Assembly (NCBI GenBank): GCA_016930175.1
Contig: JAFGHJ010000026.1
Location: 1-61,175 of the forward strand
Origin: Caldifarciminota bacterium
Lineage (GTDB): Bacteria > Hydrothermota > UBA3072
Reading direction: 5' to 3'
Length of the DNA: 61,175 nt
The position numbers and the translations under genes were made by a program. The notes beneath the pieces were generated by a model. That model did no database searches and was not told the DNA's origin. It worked only from the letters and a program-made list of their open reading frames with translations. Below are positions 23,807 through 31,423 of the stretch, one piece after another; position 1 is the stretch's first letter; every line of letters starts with the position of its first letter.

Positions 23807-24088
23807 ATGAAAGAAATTTTTGGTATAATCACTTTTGCAATTCTTTTCTTTATAGGTATAACAGCAAATGTCATTTACTTTAGCAAGGTTATTCCTACTT
23901 TAAGCAGGTATAGAGAAAAAGAAAAAAGTCATTATGAAGTATTACCTTCGAAACAATGGAAGCAGCTTTGGGGATATAGAAAAGTCTCTATTGAAAACAA
24001 CCAGCCTTTATTTTATAGTAATTTTATGATTGCATTACCTTTTTTGATGCTTTTACTTATTTTACTTTTGGTGTTATTATTGTCCTGA
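23807..24088 (+). CDS. Small membrane protein, possible Rhs immunity protein
   Basis: A 93-residue protein with hydrophobic helices at about 4-26 and 71-92 and a charged centre (SRYREKEKSHYEVLPSKQWK). GGGGAAAA precedes the ATG. It follows the Rhs tip by 25 bases, where immunity genes usually sit. No family recognised; the immunity role is inferred from position only. Confidence 0.5.
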   Translation: MKEIFGIITFAILFFIGITANVIYFSKVIPTLSRYREKEKSHYEVLPSKQWKQLWGYRKVSIENNQPLFYSNFMIALPFLMLLLILLLVLLLS

Positions 24089-24416
24089 ACTTTTATAATC
24101 GGGTGTATCTGGGGTCAATGTGTGTATCTGTATCTGTGTATCTGGGGTCTGTATCAACGGGTTCAGACCTTGAAATGTGAAAAGGGAAACATAGTCTTCT
24201 GTCGCCAGTCATCAGTCATGAGTCAAAAAATAGAAACAAAAAAGAAATCTTTGTGTCTTTGTGTGAGATAAAGTTTTAAGTTTCGTGTTTCGAGTATATA
24301 ACTTGCTAGTGGGTTAGAGCGTAGAAGCGTTAGAGTGTTAAAAAAACAGACCAACGGACTAACCGACTAACTGGCCAACAGTTGCAATCTTGGCGTCTTT
24401 GTGGCTAATTAAAGTA
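24089..24416. other. Gene-free repeat block after the Rhs locus
   Basis: No gene seen. It holds GTGTATCTGGGGTC twice (24102, 24137), a word GGGTCTG-N9-TTCAGACCTTG (24145-24171) reminiscent of REP-like ends, GAGTC-type words (24203-24226), a TTTGTGTCTTTGTGTGAG word (24247), repeat C copy 3 (24305-24380) and CTTGGCGTCTTTGTGGCT (24388). Confidence 0.65.
24305..24380 (+). repeat. Palindromic repeat family C, copy 3
   Basis: Left arm of GCTAGTGGGTTAGAGCG and GCGTTAGAGTG words, A-run, right arm CAGACCAACGGACTAACCG then ACTAACTGGCCAACAG. Longer than copy 1, with extra words on both arms. Confidence 0.65.
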
Positions 24417-24444
24417 TTGACAAAGCGATAAAAAGTGATATTTT
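24417..24444 (+). promoter_or_regulatory. Promoter of the Doc toxin-antitoxin pair
   Basis: TTGACA (24417-24422), 16-base spacer, TATTTT (24439-24444), about 20 bases before the antitoxin ATG. Confidence 0.6.
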
Positions 24445-24463
24445 TGGAACTAAGGAGTTTAAA

Positions 24464-24625
24464 ATGAAGGTAAAAAATAAAAAATCCAATGTAACAAAAG
24501 AAGGAGAAGTATCTCTTAAAAAAATTGCTTCTACTGCAGAGAAAGCTTCTAAAAAAGGTACCTCTGAGTATAAAAGCTTTATAGATAAACATCGAAAGTC
24601 TTTAAAGAAACTCGCAAGTCGTTGA
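24464..24625 (+). CDS. Probable antitoxin of the Doc toxin
   Basis: A 53-residue, Lys-rich protein starting MKVKNKKSNVTKEGEVSLKK and ending EYKSFIDKHRKSLKKLASR. Its size, charge and place right before doc, with the stop overlapping the doc start (TTGA), fit an antitoxin. TAAGGAG lies 7 bases before the ATG. It is not a recognisable Phd. Sequence family not certain. Confidence 0.65.
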   Translation: MKVKNKKSNVTKEGEVSLKKIASTAEKASKKGTSEYKSFIDKHRKSLKKLASR

Positions 24626-25011
24626 AAATACCCTATACTTTAAAACAAGTTATAATTCTACACGATAAAATCATTGAAGAGACAGGTGGATTAAAAGGAG
24701 TTCTGAACATTGGATTGCTGGAAGAGGCTTTGTATAAGCCTTTTATGGGTCTGGCAGATGGTGCTGAATTGTATCCGGGTATTGCTCGAAAAGCTGCGGT
24801 CTTGTTTGAGGCTCTTGTTACGTATCATCCTTTTGCAGATGGAAATAAGAGAACCGCTGAAATTGTAACAGTTATTTTCCTCTGGCATGAAGGTTATTTG
24901 TGGAACTTTAATGAAGATGAAATCGTTGAATTCGCAACTGATGTCGCCAAAAATAAATTCTCTATTGATGAAATTGAAAAGTGGATAGAGGTAAGGTTAA
25001 AATCCAGGTGA
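24622..25011 (+). CDS. doc: Doc-family toxin (Fic fold)
   Basis: A 129-residue death-on-curing toxin. The active-site motif HPFADGNKRTA (69-79) matches the Fic/Doc H-x-F-x-D/N-x-N-K-R pattern. The short length, the N-terminal LKQVIILHDKIIEETGG and the ELYPGIARKAAVLFEAL helix are Doc-like. Doc phosphorylates EF-Tu and stops translation. The start is TTG at 24622 sharing two bases with the antitoxin stop. Together they make a compact two-gene module downstream of the Rhs remnant. Confidence 0.9.
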   Translation: MKIPYTLKQVIILHDKIIEETGGLKGVLNIGLLEEALYKPFMGLADGAELYPGIARKAAVLFEALVTYHPFADGNKRTAEIVTVIFLWHEGYLWNFNEDEIVEFATDVAKNKFSIDEIEKWIEVRLKSR

Positions 25012-25024
25012 ATTTGGGTAAAGA

Positions 25025-25468
25025 ATGAAATATTCGGAAGCTAAATATGGAAGAGTTTTTGTAATCCGGCTCGAAGACGGCGATATACTGCATGAATGTA
25101 TAGAAAAATTTGCTAAAGATAATAATGTAGAGGCAGGTTTTTTGATCGCAGTCGGAGGAGCGGATAAGGGCTCTAAACTTGTGGTAGGTCCCGAGAAGGG
25201 AAGAGCAAAGCCTATTAATCCCATGGAATATATTTTAGATGAGGTTCATGAGATAACGGGTACAGGTACTCTATTTTTGGATGAAAAAGGTAAACCTAAA
25301 CTTCATATGCATATCGCGGGCGGGAGAAAGGATACCACTAAAACAGGTTGTGTTCGAAGGGGTTTGAAAGTCTGGCATATTTTAGAAGTTGTATTAGTTG
25401 AACTTACTGATACAAAGGCTAAACGCATTCTGGATAAGAAAACCGGTTTTGAATTACTCGAACCATAA
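25025..25468 (+). CDS. PPC/DUF296 domain protein
   Basis: A 147-residue protein of the PPC (plant and prokaryote conserved) domain: VFVIRLEDGDILHECIEKFA, AGFLIAVGGADKGSK, GTGTLFLDEKGKPKLHMHIA and the final LEVVLVELTD strand. The H-x-H in KLHMHI is typical and often binds metal. In plants the domain comes with an AT-hook; bacterial stand-alone members have no settled role. It starts 13 bases after doc without a strong Shine-Dalgarno sequence, so it may be read with the toxin pair. Confidence 0.85.
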   Translation: MKYSEAKYGRVFVIRLEDGDILHECIEKFAKDNNVEAGFLIAVGGADKGSKLVVGPEKGRAKPINPMEYILDEVHEITGTGTLFLDEKGKPKLHMHIAGGRKDTTKTGCVRRGLKVWHILEVVLVELTDTKAKRILDKKTGFELLEP

Positions 25469-25496
25469 ATTAAAACTTTTTATAAGGCGATAATTA

Positions 25497-26063
25497 ATGA
25501 GAAAACAAATAAAAATAGTAATTTTGGTATCTGTAATTTTCATTGTAATATTAGCATTAATCATTCCGAAGGCTAGATATTACTTAAGAGAAGGGGATGT
25601 TGTTATGGTGTCAAACAATATGGAGAAAGTTGAACATGCGTTAGAAAGCTTCTACAAAGAATCATCCGGAAAATATCCAGAGTCCCTTAATGAAAGAACC
25701 GAAGAAACGGATAAAAAGTTTTCGGATTTTCTTTTAAAAGAAAATTGGTATGAACCTCCGATTCTTCCAATGTGGAGAGATAGAAATAATCCAATTAAAA
25801 AATGGTCATTACTGATGAAGGAAAGTTGGTATAAGCCGACACAAAAAAAAATTTTTAATAAGATGGTAAATTTTAAACCCCTTATGGATACAATTCCCGA
25901 TAGAGTTTATCCATGTAGAATTTGTATATTTACTGATGGCGCCAGATATAAGATTATTGGGGGCGACAAGAATGGATATTTGGTGCCGGAGGGGGTTTTA
26001 CCAGAGAGAGGTACTTCAAAACCCAAAATTATTTATTCTGATAATTATTGGAACAAAGAATAA
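25497..26063 (+). CDS. Pseudopilin-like exported or membrane-anchored protein
   Basis: A 188-residue protein with one N-terminal helix (about 6-24) and a body containing NMEKVEHALESFYKESSGKY followed by P, the pattern of the GspG-type pseudopilin C-domain ('AL..y....G.YP'). The pilin methylation motif (GFTLIE) is missing, so it is probably anchored or secreted rather than assembled. Cys-x2-Cys occurs in YPCRICIF. Family assignment is weak. Confidence 0.5.
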   Translation: MRKQIKIVILVSVIFIVILALIIPKARYYLREGDVVMVSNNMEKVEHALESFYKESSGKYPESLNERTEETDKKFSDFLLKENWYEPPILPMWRDRNNPIKKWSLLMKESWYKPTQKKIFNKMVNFKPLMDTIPDRVYPCRICIFTDGARYKIIGGDKNGYLVPEGVLPERGTSKPKIIYSDNYWNKE

Positions 26064-26196
26064 TTGTACAAAAGTATAAGTTTCGTGCCAATAATTAAGA
26101 TTTTTGGATTTAGGGATTGGGGTTTAGAATAAAAACATATAATCTTTGTGCCCTTTGAGGCTTTGTGTGAGAATAATTTTGGGGGTGAGGAGGTGC
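26064..26196. repeat. Short repeat words
   Basis: Holds GGATTTAGGGATTGGGGTTT (from 26104, similar to GGATTTAGGATGTAGG at 43065) and CTTTGTGCCCTTTGAGGC (26146), a family B variant. No gene. Confidence 0.5.
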
Positions 26197-26224
26197 TTGA
26201 CTTTTTATTTTTTTACCATAAAAT
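26197..26224 (+). promoter_or_regulatory. Promoter of the EF-Tu-domain-like gene
   Basis: TTGACT (26197-26202), 16-base spacer, TAAAAT (26219-26224), about 35 bases before the ATG at 26260, which has GAGGTG upstream. Confidence 0.65.
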
Positions 26225-26259
26225 AATCAAAAGATTTAAAATTAAAGTGAGGTGTTAAG

Positions 26260-26514
26260 ATGAAAGAGAAAAAGATAGGCGTTATAACTCATTATTTTGG
26301 ACACATTTCTGTGGGGATTATTAAACTGAATGCTCCTTTAAAAGTTGGGGATACGATTCATATTAGAGGTGCTCATGATGATATTACTCAGAGCGTGGAT
26401 TCTATGCAGATAGAGCACGAGTCTGTTGAATCGGCAAAAAAGGGAGATGAAGTAGGCATAAAAGTTGTAGAGAAAGTTCATCCTCACGATGAAGTGTATA
26501 TAGTTGCCGAATAG
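26260..26514 (+). CDS. Stand-alone EF-Tu domain II-like protein
   Basis: An 84-residue beta-barrel-like protein: IGVITHYFGHISVGIIKLNA, then LKVGDTIHIRGAHDDITQ, EHESVESAKKGDEVGIKVVE and VHPHDEVYIV. This is the pattern of domain II of translation factors (binding 'KxGDxv.i.g....f.q.v.S..i....v..A..GdevGi.v'). Small proteins annotated 'translation elongation factor-like' exist in several bacterial phyla; function unknown. It has its own promoter. Confidence 0.8.
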   Translation: MKEKKIGVITHYFGHISVGIIKLNAPLKVGDTIHIRGAHDDITQSVDSMQIEHESVESAKKGDEVGIKVVEKVHPHDEVYIVAE

Positions 26515-26551
26515 GATTGTAAGAGTACCGGGTAGCAAAAGATACTCTAGT

Positions 26552-26728
26552 CTTGCGTCGTGAGTCGCGAGTCAAAAAAAGATTCGGGTTGTTTGTAGTT
26601 ATGATTAGCTTTTAGCTGTTTGCCTTTAGCTGTTAGCACAAAAATTTGTTATAATATTTTGAAATTTTATGTTTTAATTTTGGGGTGTGTGTGGTGAGCT
26701 AAAAGCAAAAGGCGAATAGCAAATTGCT
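26552..26728. repeat. GAGTC words and a facing AGCTAAAAGC pair
   Basis: GTCGTGAGTCGCGAGTCAAA (26559) is family F. TTAGCTTTTAGCTGTTTGCC (26610) faces GAGCTAAAAGCAAAAGGCG (26697), close to its reverse complement, so the gap can fold. The same AGCTAAAAGCCAATAGC word returns at 42434. Confidence 0.6.
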
Positions 26729-26742
26729 TGTTGTATTCGCCC

Positions 26743-26770
26743 TTGACACTCAATTAATTCTAAGTATATT
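26743..26770 (+). promoter_or_regulatory. Promoter of the V-ATPase operon
   Basis: TTGACA (26743-26748), 16-base spacer, TATATT (26765-26770), about 37 bases before the first V-ATPase gene, which has AAGGAGG. Confidence 0.75.
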
Positions 26771-26807
26771 CGGCGGAGTGTGTATTGGTTAATACAAAGG
26801 AGGTTAG

Positions 26808-27125
26808 ATGCCAGAAGGTCTAATAAAAGAAATAAAAGAAACCGAGAAAGAAGCGGATAAAATTATTGAGAAAGCTAGAGAAAAAGCCGGGAAAGATATT
26901 GATGAGGCGAGAAAAGAAGCTGAGAGAATTATGGAAAAAGCTAATGAGGAAGTGAAGAAATTAATAGCAGAGAAGAAAAAAGAAGGCGCCGAGAAAGCCG
27001 GGAAGGAAAAGGAAAATTTAGAAAAAAAGATGAACAAGGAAATCGAAGAGATGGAAAAAAGCGCTTCGAAAAAGATAGAAAAAACCAAAGATTTAGTCAT
27101 AAAAAGGATTTTAAAAAAGAAATAA
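26808..27125 (+). CDS. atpH: V-type ATPase subunit H (G-like stalk)
   Basis: A 105-residue protein, almost all charged coiled coil (EAEKIIEK-type heptads of Glu, Lys, Ala), the first gene of the V-ATPase operon. In archaeal-type and bacterial V-ATPases the H/G subunit pairs with E to form the peripheral stalks. The call rests on composition and position. Confidence 0.75.
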   Translation: MPEGLIKEIKETEKEADKIIEKAREKAGKDIDEARKEAERIMEKANEEVKKLIAEKKKEGAEKAGKEKENLEKKMNKEIEEMEKSASKKIEKTKDLVIKRILKKK

Positions 27126-29081
27126 ATGTCCAAAGAAGAGCTGAGAAAGGCTAATCTCCTTATATATGAAGACGATAAGGAAGATTTTTTAGCCGACCTT
27201 CAGGAAAAAAGTATATTTCATATCACAAATTCCCGTAGCTCTACGTTAGCTGAAGAAAATCCGGATTTGATACCCGAAGAGAAGTTTACCGATGAAGAAG
27301 CCGAGGAGATTTTTAAAAAACTTCAAAATGTTGTAGATTTACTAAAAAACCATGGGGAAAGTAAAGGTGTTTTAGGGCAATTTATAGATTTAAAAACCGG
27401 AATTTCTCCGAAAAAATACAGAGAAATTGTAGAGAATTTCAATATCGGCGAAATTAATGAAATTTACGAGTGGCAGAGTGAACTTTATCATTTAAGAAAT
27501 AAGTTAAACGAACACATTGATAGAATTGAATTTTGCGAAGAATGGAAAGCGTTAAAATCCGAAATTTCTGAATTTGACAAAATGAAAGACGTTTCTGTAA
27601 AAGTATATAAATTAACTGTAGATAAAGATGAGTTAAAAAGGAAATTAAAGGATATTCCTGTAGATTTTAACATAGTTTTTGAAAAACAGAAGAAATTGGG
27701 TGTGGTATTCTTTATTTATAAAGGATTTGAAGAAGAATTTAAGAAAGCTCTTGCCGATTATGATGTTGAAATAGTTGATTTCAAGGAAGAGAAAGGAAAA
27801 CCTTCGGATATAGTCAGCGATTGCAAAAAAGAAATAAAAAATTTGAGTAAGAAAATTTCCGATCTTTCAGGGAAAATAGCGAAGAAAGGTTCGGAATATG
27901 AAAAATATATAGTTTTGTATGATTATTTTCTTTCAAGGATGAATCGTGCCGATGTCCTGAATAAAAGTCTTTCTACAAGTAAAGTTTTTATTATGGAAGG
28001 CTGGATCGAGAAAGAAAACCAAACTATACTGCAAAACCTTGCCGATGGGTATGACGGTGTAGAACTTAATTGGGTTAAGCCGAAAAAAGACGAGAAGATT
28101 CCGGTTAAACTAAAAAATAACCCCCTGAGCAGTCCTTATGAAGCCATTACGAATCTTTACGCGCTTCCGAAGACAGGAGAGGTAGACCCTACCCCTTATA
28201 TAGCAATATTCTTTGCTGTTTTCTTTGGGTTCTGTATGACAGACGCCGCTTATGGAATTATTCTTGTCGCGATTTCTTTTTATTTGATGCCGAGATTGCC
28301 GGAAGGAAGGAAATATTTGTGGGTATTTGTAGGCGGTGGTTTATTAACGGTATTCGCGGGAGCTATAACGGGAAGCTGGTTTGGAAATAATATAGAGATG
28401 GCATTTCCCGAACTTTCGGCTGTTAGTGTATTCAGACAGAAACTCACGATATTTGACCCATTCGAGAATCCTCTCAATTTCCTTTATCTTTCGCTCGTTT
28501 TCGGGGTTATTCAGATTTTTACCGGTTTGATAATTTCTATAAGGGAGAAAATAAAGAGCAAAAACTATTTTAATGCTTTTGCGAATGAAATATCCTGGAT
28601 TTTATTCTTTGTTTTTCTGGGCTTATTTGTGGTTGAGAAATCAGATGTGTTTAAGTTTCTTATGTTTGTACCGATTTTGACAATTGTATTATTTTCGAGT
28701 CAGAGTAAGTCCGTTATTATGAGATTGGCAAAAGGAGGATTTACAGCGTTTAATGGACTCATCGGTTTTCTCGGTAATATACTTTCTTACAGTCGTATTA
28801 TGGCTCTGGGGCTTGTTACCGCCGGTCTTGCAATGTCTGTTAATATTTTGGCAAAGATAGTGAGAGACCTTGTTCCCGGTTTCGGAATTGTTCTGGCGAT
28901 TCTTATATTCATAGGAGGACATCTTTTCTCCATTGCCATAAATACTTTGAGTAGTTTCGTCCATACAATGCGTCTCCAATTTGCGGAATTTTTCCCTTAC
29001 TTCTATGAAGGCGGAGGCGAGACGTTTAGACCTTTCGGGTTAGAAGGTAAATATACAAGAATTGAAAAAAAGGAGGTTTAA
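27126..29081 (+). CDS. atpI: V-type ATPase subunit I (a)
   Basis: A 651-residue stator subunit of the membrane ion channel. About 1-345 is the cytoplasmic arm with coiled coils; from about 355 come seven to eight membrane helices. The essential arginine is R557 in ILSYSRIMALGLV, the place that faces the c-ring carboxylate. PTPYIAIFFAVFFGFCMTDA opens the membrane half. It starts directly after atpH and ends directly before atpK. Confidence 0.93.
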   Translation: MSKEELRKANLLIYEDDKEDFLADLQEKSIFHITNSRSSTLAEENPDLIPEEKFTDEEAEEIFKKLQNVVDLLKNHGESKGVLGQFIDLKTGISPKKYREIVENFNIGEINEIYEWQSELYHLRNKLNEHIDRIEFCEEWKALKSEISEFDKMKDVSVKVYKLTVDKDELKRKLKDIPVDFNIVFEKQKKLGVVFFIYKGFEEEFKKALADYDVEIVDFKEEKGKPSDIVSDCKKEIKNLSKKISDLSGKIAKKGSEYEKYIVLYDYFLSRMNRADVLNKSLSTSKVFIMEGWIEKENQTILQNLADGYDGVELNWVKPKKDEKIPVKLKNNPLSSPYEAITNLYALPKTGEVDPTPYIAIFFAVFFGFCMTDAAYGIILVAISFYLMPRLPEGRKYLWVFVGGGLLTVFAGAITGSWFGNNIEMAFPELSAVSVFRQKLTIFDPFENPLNFLYLSLVFGVIQIFTGLIISIREKIKSKNYFNAFANEISWILFFVFLGLFVVEKSDVFKFLMFVPILTIVLFSSQSKSVIMRLAKGGFTAFNGLIGFLGNILSYSRIMALGLVTAGLAMSVNILAKIVRDLVPGFGIVLAILIFIGGHLFSIAINTLSSFVHTMRLQFAEFFPYFYEGGGETFRPFGLEGKYTRIEKKEV

Positions 29082-29555
29082 GTGATTAGTGGTTTTTACT
29101 TGGCAATGTTAGGAGTGGCTGCGGCTGTATTTCTTGCGGGTATAGGTTCTTCTATTGGTGTGCAGATACCTTCAAGAGCAGCGGCAGGAGTACTTTCCGA
29201 ACAGCCGGATAAGTTCGGAAGAACTTTTATTCTGGTTGTTCTCCCTTCAACGCAGGGTTTCTATGGCTTTATCGCGGCTATGTTTATGATGATGAAGTTA
29301 GGTATGTTTGGCGGTGGTATGAATTATGATATGACCATAATAGAAGGTTTGCGCTTCCTTGTTGCAGGTCTTCCGGTTGGAATCGTAGGATTAATATCCG
29401 GAATTCATCAAGGTCTTGTTTCTGCATCGGGTGTCGAACTCGCTGCGAAACAGCCAGAGGCGACAATGAGAGTCGTTATTTTTGCTGTTATGGTTGAAAC
29501 CTACGCTATTTTAGGGTTTGTTACCAGTTTTTTGATGGTAAACGCAATTGGTTAA
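29082..29555 (+). CDS. atpK: V-type ATPase subunit K (c-ring), Na+-type ligands
   Basis: A 157-residue proteolipid with four helices, a duplicated hairpin. The ion carboxylate is E139 in MVETYAILG. The residues that bind Na+ in Enterococcus hirae NtpK (L61, T64, Q65, Q110, E139) correspond here to L54, T57, Q58 (LPSTQG), Q110 (GIHQG) and E139. The first hairpin has no carboxylate, so there is one site per subunit. GTG start after AGGAGG. Confidence 0.93.
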   Translation: MISGFYLAMLGVAAAVFLAGIGSSIGVQIPSRAAAGVLSEQPDKFGRTFILVVLPSTQGFYGFIAAMFMMMKLGMFGGGMNYDMTIIEGLRFLVAGLPVGIVGLISGIHQGLVSASGVELAAKQPEATMRVVIFAVMVETYAILGFVTSFLMVNAIG

Positions 29556-29557
29556 AC

Positions 29558-30136
29558 ATGGGTAAAGTAAAAGATAAGATTTTAAAAGAAGCTAAAGAAA
29601 ACAGGAAGAAAATAGAAAAAGAAACTGCTTCTAAAATTGAAGAAATCAAGGAAAAAGCGAAAAAAGAAGCCGGTGATATCGAGAAAAAAGGGAAAGAGAA
29701 AGCTAAAGAAGCGGAAAAACTTGAGATGGAACGTATCCTGAGTAGAGTTAGGATGGATCTGTCAAATAGAAAATTGGATAAGAAAAATAAAATCATGGAA
29801 GAGTTGAAGGCAAAAGTGGCGTCCGAAATGAAGAAGTTAAAATGGGAAGAATACAAGGAACTGCTTAAAAGGATTATTCTGCAGGCTTCGGAAGACGGAG
29901 ATGAAGAACTTACTCCCGGTGCGTTACATCTGGATAAAGTTAAGGAATTGGTTGGGGAGCTTAACAGAGAAGAAAAGCATAATTTTAAAATCTCGAATGA
30001 AAAAGGAAATTTTGAAGTGGGGATAGTCTTATCCAAAGGAAAGAGAAGAGTTAACGCTGCTCTTCCCGTATTATTGGAAGAAACTTTTAATGAAATGCAA
30101 GAGGAGATAGTAAGTACTTTATTCGGAAGTGAATAG
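29558..30136 (+). CDS. atpE: V-type ATPase subunit E
   Basis: A 192-residue peripheral-stalk subunit: a long charged coiled coil (about 1-85) then a small globular C-terminal domain. Forms the EH/EG stalk with the first gene product. Overlaps atpC by eight bases. Confidence 0.85.
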   Translation: MGKVKDKILKEAKENRKKIEKETASKIEEIKEKAKKEAGDIEKKGKEKAKEAEKLEMERILSRVRMDLSNRKLDKKNKIMEELKAKVASEMKKLKWEEYKELLKRIILQASEDGDEELTPGALHLDKVKELVGELNREEKHNFKISNEKGNFEVGIVLSKGKRRVNAALPVLLEETFNEMQEEIVSTLFGSE

Positions 30137-31115
30137 ATTCGAAACAATAAGAGTGCTGGATACAAAGTATACTTATGCTTTGGGTGTAATCCGAGCACGT
30201 GAAGTAAAATTACTAACGGAGAAAAGATTCGAGGAATTGTTATCTTCTGTGGGCGTGGAAGAGTTGATTTCGGCGATGCATGATACGGATTACGGGGAAT
30301 ATCTTAGAAATGTCGGTAAATATGAAGCGGAAAAGGCGTTACATGCGGCTAAAATCGCTCTTTATAATGATTTAGAAAAACTGATAGACGACTTTGAAAT
30401 AATGAGGATTTTGAGAGCGAAATACGATTTTCATAACATAAAGGTTCTTCTAAAAGGAAAAATCGCGGAAGAAGATTTTTCCGATAAGTGTTCTACTATT
30501 GGTTCCATACCTGTTTCTAAATTGACGCAGATAGTTCAGGAAGAGAAATACGGACATCTTCCCGAATATCTACGAGTGGCTGTAGAAAAGGGAATAGATG
30601 CTTATTATTCAAACGACCATAATCCTCAGAGGTTAAGTTTTGCCGTTGATTCTGTTATGGCTGAGATGTTAACTTCATCTACGGAAAGTCCCTTTATTGT
30701 TAAGTATTACAAATTCTGGGTTGATTTAACAAATTTGAAAACTATCCTGCGCCTTTTGTTCCTTGAAAGATATCAGGATCTCGTTGATTTTGCCCTCCTT
30801 CCGGGCGGTAATATCGGAAAAGATACAATAAAAAAAGCGAGAATCGAAAATTCCGATTCACTTGAAGAACTTTACAGAGGAACAATTTATAGTTCTCTTT
30901 TAGAGTGGAAAGATTCTTTTTCTCTTCTGGAGAAGCAGTCCGAAAGATTACTTATTTCATTTCTTAAGTCGGTTGCTTTTGAAGCAATCGGTGTCGAACC
31001 GGTTATCGCTTATTTGTTGATAAAAGAAAATGAGATAAGAAATTTACGTATTATATTTATTGGTATAATGAATGGAGTGGGGGAGGATTTAATCAAGGAG
31101 AGGTTGATAATATGA
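30129..31115 (+). CDS. atpC: V-type ATPase subunit C (d)
   Basis: A 328-residue funnel-like subunit linking rotor shaft and c-ring. The N-terminus has YTYALGVIRAREVKLL and the C-terminus the IAYLLIKENEIRNLRIIFIG block typical of the family. The GTG start lies in the end of atpE and its stop overlaps atpF. Confidence 0.9.
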   Translation: MNRFETIRVLDTKYTYALGVIRAREVKLLTEKRFEELLSSVGVEELISAMHDTDYGEYLRNVGKYEAEKALHAAKIALYNDLEKLIDDFEIMRILRAKYDFHNIKVLLKGKIAEEDFSDKCSTIGSIPVSKLTQIVQEEKYGHLPEYLRVAVEKGIDAYYSNDHNPQRLSFAVDSVMAEMLTSSTESPFIVKYYKFWVDLTNLKTILRLLFLERYQDLVDFALLPGGNIGKDTIKKARIENSDSLEELYRGTIYSSLLEWKDSFSLLEKQSERLLISFLKSVAFEAIGVEPVIAYLLIKENEIRNLRIIFIGIMNGVGEDLIKERLII

Positions 31116-31423
31116 GAATCGCTTTTGCCGGTCCTTATGATCTGGTTTCTCCTTTTAAATCTTTGGGTGCGGAAATAATCGATACTGAAGATAAAAGTAT
31201 AGAAGAACTTAAAAATGAAATTGAAAGTTCTGATTTTGCTATAGTTTTTGTTTTTGAAAGTGTTTTTAAAGATTTGTTAAAGTTTGAAGAGCTTATGTCC
31301 AGTCCTGAAATTAATGTTGTCCCTATACCCGGGATTGAAGGAAGTAAAGGATTAGGGCAGGTGCGAATACGAGAGATAGTAAAGAAAGCTGTTGGAATGG
31401 ATTTAGGAGGTTTTAATGAGTGA
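31112..31423 (+). CDS. atpF: V-type ATPase subunit F
   Basis: A 103-residue rotor subunit: [20 protein letters not shown], central [10 protein letters not shown], and [11 protein letters not shown] near the end, the usual 'iP..eg..g' block. It overlaps both neighbours. Confidence 0.85.
   Translation: MRIAFAGPYDLVSPFKSLGAEIIDTEDKSIEELKNEIESSDFAIVFVFESVFKDLLKFEELMSSPEINVVPIPGIEGSKGLGQVRIREIVKKAVGMDLGGFNE

Noticed and set aside
23807-24088. Known immunity protein family
   Set aside because: Two helices and position alone do not identify a family, so the call is left as possible.
24145-24171. REP element with a RAYT transposase
   Set aside because: A GGTCTG / CAGACC word is present, but there is only one copy in the window and no transposase. 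Kept only as a repeat note.
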